Assembly (NCBI GenBank): GCA_016717705.1
Contig: JADKFD010000067.1
Location: 1 to 17,068 of the forward strand
Source: Rhodanobacteraceae bacterium
Lineage (GTDB): Bacteria > Pseudomonadota > Gammaproteobacteria > Xanthomonadales > SZUA-5
DNA length: 17,068 bases
Direction of reading: 5' to 3'
Every line of letters starts with the position of its first letter. The stretch's first letter is position 1. A program made the translations under genes and the position numbers. Below the pieces are notes generated by a model. It worked only from the letters and a program-made list of their open reading frames with translations. It did no database searches and was not told the origin of the DNA. Positions 1 to 5,904 of this stretch are shown one piece after another.

Positions 1-1896
1 GCCAATCCGGCCAGTCCGCAGTTCGTCGGCTGCTACAACGATGGCGGCTACATCCACGAGAACCAGTGCTTCACCTATCACGGCCCGGATGCGGATTGCG
101 ATCCGGTCGCTCCTGGCAACCAGAGCTGCGCCGGCCGCGAGATCTGCCTGGCGGCACGCGCATCGGCGCACCGACTGGACATCATCGATGTCAGCAACCA
201 TGCGGCGCCGGTGCGGCTGTCCAGCCTGCAGTACAACAGTTCCGGCTATACGCACCAGGCCTGGTTCAGCGAGGACCAGCGCCACATCCTGCTCAACGAT
301 GAACAGGACGAGCAGAACAGCGGCCATCCCACGCGCACCTGGATCTTCGACGCCGCCAATCTCAACGCCGTGACCGTTTCCGGCGGCAACGGTTACTTCG
401 ACCACGCCTCACCAGCGATCGACCACAATCTCTACGTGCGCGGCAATTTCGTCTTCGAGTCGAACTACAAGGCCGGCCTGCGCATTCTGGCGCTGTCAAA
501 CCTGGCGCAATCGCAGCTCACCGAAGTGGGCTATTTCGACCTGTTTCCGGCCAGCAATTCGGCGGATTTCGACGGCACCTGGAACAACTACCCGTTCTTT
601 GCCAGCGGCGTGATTCCGGTGACGCATCTGTCGCAGGGCCTGTACCTGCTGCGGCCGACCAATCTGTGCAGCAGTTCGGCGGCGCCCACCGCGCTGACCG
701 CCAGCGCCAATGGCGCGAATCGGATCGATCTGGCGTGGAGCGGCAGCGGCGCGCCGGGTCGCAGCTATAGCGTCGAGCGCGCGTCCGGCGGCTGCGCTGG
801 CAGCTTCGCCCCGATCGCTTCCGCGCTGGCGACGCCAGCGTTCAGCGACACTACGGCCTCCGGAACCGTCAATTACGGCTATCGCATCAGCGAGACCGAT
901 GCCAGCGGCTTTTGCTATTCGGCCGCGTCCACTTGCGTCGAAGCCAGCACCAGCGGCAGCTGCACCGCGGCGCCTGCCTTCGCGGGTCTCGCCAGCGCCG
1001 TCAACGCGGGATTGACGTCCTGCCAGATCAACCTGGGCTGGCCCGCCGCTACGTCATTTTGCGGTGGACCCGGCAGCTATTCGGTCTATCGCGGCGACAC
1101 CGACAGTTTCGTTCCGGCGCCCGGCAATCGTATTGCCGAAGGCTTGCTCGGCCAGAGCTTCGAGGACCGAACCGCCGTGAACGGTGCGCTCAACTACTAT
1201 GTCGTGCGCGCCAGCGATGCGAGCAGTGGCGCGCAGGACAGCAACCTGGTGCGTCGCAGCGCCATGGCCAGCGGGTCGGTGGTCGACGGCAACTTTGTCA
1301 GCGGCGCCGAGATCGGCGACCCGATCCTGGATACCGGGGCCGCTCCGAAGATCGATCCGAAGGCCGCCCCCGATCACGCCGGCTGGCATGTCTCGAGCGG
1401 CCGGTTTCACCAGGGCCTGCGCAGCTTCTTTTCCACCTCGTCGAGCGCGCTGTGCGTGTCGCTGGTCACCGAAGCCATCACGCTGACGCCGGCGCAGGCC
1501 GCGCAACTGCGCTTCTGGACCGCATGGGACATGCAGGCCAGCTTTGACGGCGGCATCGTCGAAATTTCCACCAACGATGGCTTGAGCTGGACACGCCTGA
1601 CGCCCGCCGGCGGCTATCCCGGCAGCATCACCAACAGCGGCAATACCTGCGCCGGCCTGGCCAACGGCACGCCGGCATTCACCGGCACCAACCTGAGCTG
1701 GCAACAGAAGTCGATCGATCTGTCGGCCTACGCCGGTCAGACCGTCAAGCTGGCCTGGCGCTACGGCAGCGATGCCAGCATCGACAATGAAGGCTGGTAC
1801 GTCGACGACATCGAACTCACCCATGCGCAGGTCGCCGGCGTGTGCAGCAGCGAAGACATCCATGCGGATGGCTTCGAGGGCGCTGTCGGCAACTGA
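1..1896 (+). CDS. Choice-of-anchor-B family secreted protein, 5' truncated by window edge
   Basis: The reading frame is open from base 1 to the TGA at 1894-1896, giving 631 residues with the N-terminus outside the window. Residues 1 to about 220 match the choice-of-anchor-B pattern: VGCYNDGGYIHENQC, then GREICLAAR, RLDIIDVSNHAAPV, SGYTHQAWFSEDQRHILLND, IDHNLYVRGNFVFESNYKAG, LRILALSNL and NYPFFASG. These are LVIVD-like propeller blades of secreted proteins. Residues 226-425 hold two Cys-containing fibronectin-III-like modules (SYSVERAS, SYSVYRGD). Residues 430-615 form a jelly-roll domain ending in NEGWYVDDIEL, as seen in immune-inhibitor-A/MAM-like C-terminal modules. The last residues, EDIHADGFEGAVGN, carry the GFE tail shared with two other proteins here. 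Probably extracellular or surface-bound; substrate unknown. No frameshifts are visible. Confidence 0.85.
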   Translation, partial: ANPASPQFVGCYNDGGYIHENQCFTYHGPDADCDPVAPGNQSCAGREICLAARASAHRLDIIDVSNHAAPVRLSSLQYNSSGYTHQAWFSEDQRHILLNDEQDEQNSGHPTRTWIFDAANLNAVTVSGGNGYFDHASPAIDHNLYVRGNFVFESNYKAGLRILALSNLAQSQLTEVGYFDLFPASNSADFDGTWNNYPFFASGVIPVTHLSQGLYLLRPTNLCSSSAAPTALTASANGANRIDLAWSGSGAPGRSYSVERASGGCAGSFAPIASALATPAFSDTTASGTVNYGYRISETDASGFCYSAASTCVEASTSGSCTAAPAFAGLASAVNAGLTSCQINLGWPAATSFCGGPGSYSVYRGDTDSFVPAPGNRIAEGLLGQSFEDRTAVNGALNYYVVRASDASSGAQDSNLVRRSAMASGSVVDGNFVSGAEIGDPILDTGAAPKIDPKAAPDHAGWHVSSGRFHQGLRSFFSTSSSALCVSLVTEAITLTPAQAAQLRFWTAWDMQASFDGGIVEISTNDGLSWTRLTPAGGYPGSITNSGNTCAGLANGTPAFTGTNLSWQQKSIDLSAYAGQTVKLAWRYGSDASIDNEGWYVDDIELTHAQVAGVCSSEDIHADGFEGAVGN

Positions 1897-1940
1897 GGCG
1901 CAGCTTGCGTCGAACAGCGTGCAGAGCGAGTAGCGAGTAG

Positions 1941-2000
1941 GGCGGATCCCGCGCGCCGAGGGCTCTGGCGCCGCCGCGAGCCAGCCGCGCGGAATCCGCC
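1941..2000. repeat. REP-like inverted repeat after the first gene
   Basis: Left arm GGCGGATCCCGCGCG (1941-1955) and right arm CGCGCGGAATCCGCC (1986-2000) are complementary except at one position, with a 30-base GC-rich spacer. The left arm is preceded by GTAG (1938-1941, sharing its last G), the tetranucleotide that often opens REP elements. It lies 44 bases after the stop codon. It could fold in the transcript end of the upstream gene, but it has no T-run, so I call it a REP rather than an intrinsic terminator. Confidence 0.6.
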
Positions 2001-2052
2001 GTTCGGACCGCGACACACCATCGCTCGTCGCGCCGTGCGCGTATCGGTGGAG

Positions 2053-2090
2053 ACGCTTCACCCGCGTAGCGCATCCGCACGGTGAAGCGT
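2053..2090. repeat. 10-bp perfect inverted repeat between convergent genes
   Basis: ACGCTTCACC (2053-2062) is the exact reverse complement of GGTGAAGCGT (2081-2090), with an 18-base spacer. It lies 31 bases beyond the 3' end of the minus-strand gene at 2122 and between two converging genes. A bidirectional transcription end or a REP element are both possible. There is no clear T-run. A related GGTGAAGCG sequence occurs on the minus strand near 2868, at the end of the transposase relic. Confidence 0.45.
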
Positions 2091-2121
2091 GTGCGGGTTC
2101 CACCCTGCCCGGGAATCCGCG

Positions 2122-2625
2122 TTAGGCGGGTTTAGCTTCCGGAACACGCTTGAAATCCATGGTCCAGTTGGTTTCCCAACTGCAACCATCGTCGGCGGAG
2201 AAGGCCTGCTCCCAGCGCGCCGTCCGTGAGTCCAGCGGGAGCCACAGAAAACGAACCAGGATCGGCGTGCCGTCAAAGCTGTCCTTGGCAAAAAAGCGGC
2301 CAGTTCCGGCCTCGAAGCGGCCAACCACCGGCGTATCCAGATGCTGCGGATTGCGCCCGTCCAGCCACCAGATGGACCAGTTGCCGGTCGTCGTGTCGAA
2401 TGAGCGGAAGGCAGCAGCGCGATAGGCGCCATCGGGCAGGGCGATGTCGTTGTCTTCCACGTTGCCGCAGCCGCCGAGGATCTTTCGGGTGGTGGATGTG
2501 CCATCGAATTCGATCCACTCCGAACAGCCGACCATCCGCTTCATGAGACGACGATGGCGGACCTGCCAGTTGCCGATGATGAAATCGAAATCAGCCGCGC
2601 CCGATGTCGTGTCGAGGTTGTCCAT
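2122..2625 (-). CDS. DUF1579-like cytoplasmic protein
   Basis: This 167-residue protein has no signal peptide or membrane segment. It opens with DFDFIIGNWQVRHRRL and continues with a regular beta-rich pattern: CSEWIEFDGTSTTRKILGG, GNVEDND, GAYRAAAFRSFDTTTGNWSI, WWLDGRN. This looks like the DUF1579/calycin-like group of small beta-barrel proteins, whose function is unknown. The ATG at 2625 is preceded by GGGAG about 10 bases upstream on the minus strand, supporting this start. The gene stands alone, convergent with the choice-of-anchor gene. Reality of the CDS is well supported; the family call is from pattern only. Confidence 0.7.
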   Translation of the reverse strand: MDNLDTTSGAADFDFIIGNWQVRHRRLMKRMVGCSEWIEFDGTSTTRKILGGCGNVEDNDIALPDGAYRAAAFRSFDTTTGNWSIWWLDGRNPQHLDTPVVGRFEAGTGRFFAKDSFDGTPILVRFLWLPLDSRTARWEQAFSADDGCSWETNWTMDFKRVPEAKPA

Positions 2626-2869
2626 GGCTACTCTGCTCCCAGGTCGGTGGCGCGCAACGAAGGCTTAAGCTTGGATGGCGCAGGCAATATCAGGGTCGTC
2701 AACACCGCCGCGCACGGACACCTGGGCCATTCAGCGAGCGACACGATACCTGGCCCATCCTGACAACAGCTGTCAGGAGCAGTTGGAGAATGCTTCGCTG
2801 ATTCGATCCCACGCGGACCATAGTCTGCGGCGCACGGGTTCGCCGTATGCCTGTCGAAGCAAGCGCTTC

Positions 2870-2985
2870 ACCCGTCTTGATGCGCCGCCAGCGTGTCGGA
2901 AAGTCCGCATCGCCAACCGGCAGCGTCCACATCCAGTGCATATGCTCCGGCAACACCACCCACGCCCGAATCGCAAAAGTCACCG
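2870..2985 (-). pseudogene. Relic of a REP-associated tyrosine transposase (RAYT)
   Basis: The minus strand encodes about 36 residues matching the core of RAYT proteins: AIRAWVVLPEHMHWMWTLP, followed by VGDADFPTRWRRIKT. PEHMHWMW contains the HUH metal-binding pair (H-M-H). The N-terminal part is replaced by unrelated sequence. After RIKT the frame runs into unrelated residues, so the catalytic Tyr region is absent. It differs from the intact transposase at 10481 (SNHLHVVL type), so it is a second lineage. The exact edges of homology are approximate. No product is expected. Confidence 0.65.
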
Positions 2986-3057
2986 TGATCGCTCCACCCA
3001 AGACACTGCTACGCTGGCTCTGAAGCCACTCGCCCACAGCCTCCGGAGCGCTTGACC

Positions 3058-3570
3058 ATGAGTATCAACGAGCAGATCGCCGAGCACTACGAGGAACTAC
3101 GGGCGCTGGCGCATCGCTTGCTGGGTCGTGGCGGCGGCACCTTGCGCACCACCGCGCTGGTCCACGAGGTCTTTCTGAAGCTGCGTGCCGGCACCAGCGC
3201 AGAGGCGTTCACCCAGGCGCATCTGATGAACCTGGCCGCGCGCACCATGCGCCAGGTGCTGGTCGATGCGGCCCGCAAACGCGCCAGCGAAAAGCACGGC
3301 GGCGACTGGCAACGGATCAGTCTTTCAATGCCACCTGCGGAAGCTGACGCGGGCCAGGAAACGGCGCTGGACGTGCTGGCGATTGAACAATCCCTGGTCC
3401 GGCTTGAGGCCGAGTCTCCAATGCTCGCGCAAGTGGTGCATCTGCATTTTTACGGCGGACTGAGCTTTCCGGAGATGAGTGCCTTGCTCGGCGTGAACGA
3501 GCGCACCCTGTTTCGTTACTGGCGCACCGCACGGGCGCAGATCCATGCGGACCTGAGCGGGGCGGGCTGA
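3058..3570 (+). CDS. ECF sigma factor lacking the acidic region 2.2 motif (kinase-linked type)
   Basis: This 170-residue protein directs RNA polymerase to a dedicated promoter set. Residues 4-80 form sigma region 2 (YEELRALAHRLL, then TLRTTALVHEVFLKL and AARTMRQVLVDAARKRASEKHGG). Residues 105-165 form region 4 with a helix-turn-helix (LSFPEMSALLGVNERTLFRYW). Where most ECF factors have D-A-E-D before LVQEVF, this one has R30-T31-T32-A33. That is the pattern of the Sigma70_ECF (ECF43-like) group, in which a kinase phosphorylates a Thr to supply the missing charge. I chose the ATG at 3058 because GGAG lies 9 bases upstream; a TTG at 3052 would be too close. The cognate kinase is probably the gene at 5888. 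No anti-sigma gene is adjacent. Confidence 0.9.
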   Translation: MSINEQIAEHYEELRALAHRLLGRGGGTLRTTALVHEVFLKLRAGTSAEAFTQAHLMNLAARTMRQVLVDAARKRASEKHGGDWQRISLSMPPAEADAGQETALDVLAIEQSLVRLEAESPMLAQVVHLHFYGGLSFPEMSALLGVNERTLFRYWRTARAQIHADLSGAG

Positions 3571-3758
3571 TCGGGTTGAGCAGTCTGCGGGCCTGCGGTT
3601 GCTCCGGGACAGGAAAAACTGCGGCGCTGCGCGCCGAGGGAAACAGAAAGGACGTCGACCACGAGAGCGCCTGCTCCGGTCTTCCTTTCGGTCATTACTT
3701 TCACCTTGACGCGCAGCGCCTGTGCTGGCACACCTGGTTCGAGATTTTCTCGACGAGT

Positions 3759-3790
3759 TGTCAGGGTTTGGCGGGTCGCTGCGTATCACC
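3759..3790 (+). promoter_or_regulatory. Candidate ECF-type promoter upstream of the S74 adhesin gene
   Basis: TGTCAGGGTTT (3759-3769) and GCGTATCACC (3781-3790) have the size and spacing of an ECF -35/-10 pair. They lie about 60 bases before the ATG of the adhesin gene, in the 279-base gap that separates it from the sigma gene. No second copy is obvious elsewhere in the window, so no consensus can be derived. This is a guess from position and shape. Confidence 0.25.
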
Positions 3791-3849
3791 TCTTGAACGG
3801 GTCCAGTGGCTGGCGCAACTGCCGGCCGCCCCGCACTGGAGTGCTAGTG

Positions 3850-5564
3850 ATGAACCATGTCCACCGAGTTTCGAAACTGACCTGTCTGTGCGCTGCGCTG
3901 TCACTGTTGCTGAGCCTGCCCACCATGGCGGCAGAGACCGTGCAGTACGCCGGCTCCTTGATGGATGGCGGCAAGCCCGCGGACGGCGTGTTTGATCTGC
4001 GCATGCAGCTGTACAGCGCGGAGCAGGGCGGCGAGAGCATGGGCGAGGCGATCACTCTCTATGGTGTTACCGTGGAAAACGGCCGCTTCAGTGTGCCGGT
4101 GCAGCTGTCGCAGCCACTGCCCAAGCAGGGTTCGGTGTGGTTGGAAGCGCAGCTGAAAGCGCCCGATGGCGGTGGCTTCCAGGCGCTGCAAGGTCGGCAG
4201 GAAATCCAATCAGCGCTGGGTGGTGGCATCTGCTGGGATACCCTCGGCAACAACGGTTGACCCAAGGCATATTGGGTGCGAACGATGCCGGAGTGTCGCT
4301 GCTGGCGCTGCGCAACAGCACCACCAACCTGTACTTGCGCCGCAATGGCGGTATTGAACAAGGCAATTCTGCAGCGACGGCCTTGTCGTCAGTTGCCCTG
4401 GGTGATTTCGCCATAGCCGGTGCAGTGAACAGTTTCGCCGCAGGCAAAGCCAGCATTTCCGCCGCGCACACCTTCAGCACCGTGTTCAGCGATGGACAGT
4501 CGGGCTCAATGACCTCCACTGCGGCCAACCAGTTCCTGATCCGGGCGCAAAACGGCGTGGCGATCAATACCAATGCACCGCTGGGCACGCTGACCGTGCG
4601 CCGCGGGGGCAGCTCTGGCGTCGTAACGCCGTCCGCCAGTTCGATCACCGCCGAATCCGATGCCAGCAACTATCTGTCGCTGCTGTCACCGGCGACCACC
4701 ACCGAGCGCGGCATCCTGTTCGGCGACACCATCAGTTCGGCCAACGGCGGCATCCTGTTCAATCCGGTTGCGCCCGGCAATACCAATCCCAATGGCCTCA
4801 CCTTCCGCACCGGCGGCAATATGGATCGGCTCAAGCTGACCAGCAATGGCCAGTTGCTGCTCAACCAGCAGGCCGATGTCGATGCCGATGTCGCCTTCAG
4901 GAGCGCAGTGGGGTCGGAAACCAATATGCGATTGAACTTGCGCAGCGGCGACAACAGCCTGGGCTATTTGCGGGTGACCAATACGGATGCCAATTTTGGC
5001 GTCGTCGCGGACAGCGGCGATCTTCAGTTGCTCACCTCTTCGACCGGCAAGTACATCACCACCAATGATCGCTTCGGTGTAAGCCGCAGACCAACGACTA
5101 ACGCCCTGGAAGTGGAAGGCAATGCCTCCAAGACCACCGCCACGGCCTGGTTGGCCAATTCAGATCGGCGCATCAAGCAGGACATCCGGCCCATCGATGG
5201 CGCTTTGAGCACCATTCGCCAGGTACAGCCGGTGAGCTTCGAATACACCGCCGCCTATCGTGCGCAGCATCCCAGCATCACCACGCAGCGCTACTACAAC
5301 GTGATTGCGCAGGACTTCGCCAAGGTATTCCCGGATGCGGTGCAAAGCTCGGGTGAGCACCTGCCCGGTGCGGCCAAGTCCAGGGACACGGAAATCCTGC
5401 AGGTTGATACCTATCCGGCCACCATCACGGCCATCGCCGCGATCCAGGAGCTGGATGTGGCCAATGAAGTACAGGATGGCGAACTGGACGCACTCAAGCG
5501 CGAGAACGCGCAGTTGCGGCAGCGACTGGATGCGCTGGAACAGCTGATCCGCGCCCAGCGCTGA
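3850..5564 (+). CDS. Secreted tail-fiber-like protein with S74 intramolecular chaperone domain (1-nt frameshift near 4256)
   Basis: The ATG at 3850 has GGAG 8 bases upstream and starts a signal peptide (residues 1-28, hydrophobic LCLCAALSLLLSLP-like core ending TMAA). Then comes a domain typical of xanthomonad tail-fiber proteins (VQYAGSLMDGGKPADGVFDL). This frame stops at TGA 4258-4260, but homologous sequence resumes at once one base out of frame (LTQGILGANDAGVSLLALRN). Restoring one T gives 1716 nt, exactly 571 residues. The middle is YadA-head-like (QFLIRAQNGVAINTNAPLGT). The C-terminus is a Peptidase_S74 chaperone domain (ANSDRRIKQDI, VIAQDFAKVFPDAV) with a coiled coil. Ser438 and Lys443 have the S-x4-K spacing of the self-cleavage dyad. 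Probably a trimeric surface or extracellular fiber. Sits 10 bases before the next gene. Confidence 0.85.
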
Positions 5565-5574
5565 GGACCCGACC

Positions 5575-5904
5575 ATGCGCACTTACTGCGTCCTGATCCT
5601 GCTGGCCACGCTCTGCGGCCCGGCACTGGCCGATCCACAGTCGCAAGCTTTGAAGAACACCCAATCACCGACCGTGCACGATGCGACCGGCCGCTTTGCC
5701 CTGCAGTCCACGCTGCAACAGCCCCTCCGCAAAGCCTTGAGCCCCGACGGCCGTTTCGCCATGCTGGCGGATCTGCATGAAAAACAGGCACCCTTGCCCG
5801 GTAACGGTCGCTACACGCTGAGTTCCAGTCTGGGGGACGCTGCGCTGGGCACCTGCGGCGGCAGTTTGCCCGACCCGTTGTTTGCCAATGGCTTCGAGAA
5901 CTGA
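5575..5904 (+). CDS. Small secreted protein with three GR(F/Y) repeats and C-terminal GFE tail
   Basis: This 109-residue protein starts 10 bases after the S74 gene, with GAGGA 7 bases before its ATG. Residues 1-19 are a signal peptide (hydrophobic core VLILLATLCGPALA). The mature part has three repeats about 20 residues apart: TGRFALQSTL (residue 39), DGRFAMLADL (59) and NGRYTLSSSL (78). These resemble the GRF-x-L-x-G-S-I units of secreted xanthomonad proteins. It ends LPDPLFANGFEN, the same tail type as the proteins at 1-1896 and 12213-14542. I do not recognise a named family. Its position between the adhesin and the kinase, overlapping the kinase start, suggests co-transcription and an extracellular or periplasmic role. 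Confidence 0.8.
   Translation: MRTYCVLILLATLCGPALADPQSQALKNTQSPTVHDATGRFALQSTLQQPLRKALSPDGRFAMLADLHEKQAPLPGNGRYTLSSSLGDAALGTCGGSLPDPLFANGFEN

Noticed and set aside
3622..3636. GC hairpin CGGCGC-TGC-GCGCCG followed on the minus strand by CAGTTTTT, like an intrinsic terminator
   Set aside because: It would terminate leftward transcription, but no minus-strand gene lies upstream of it; probably chance in GC-rich DNA.
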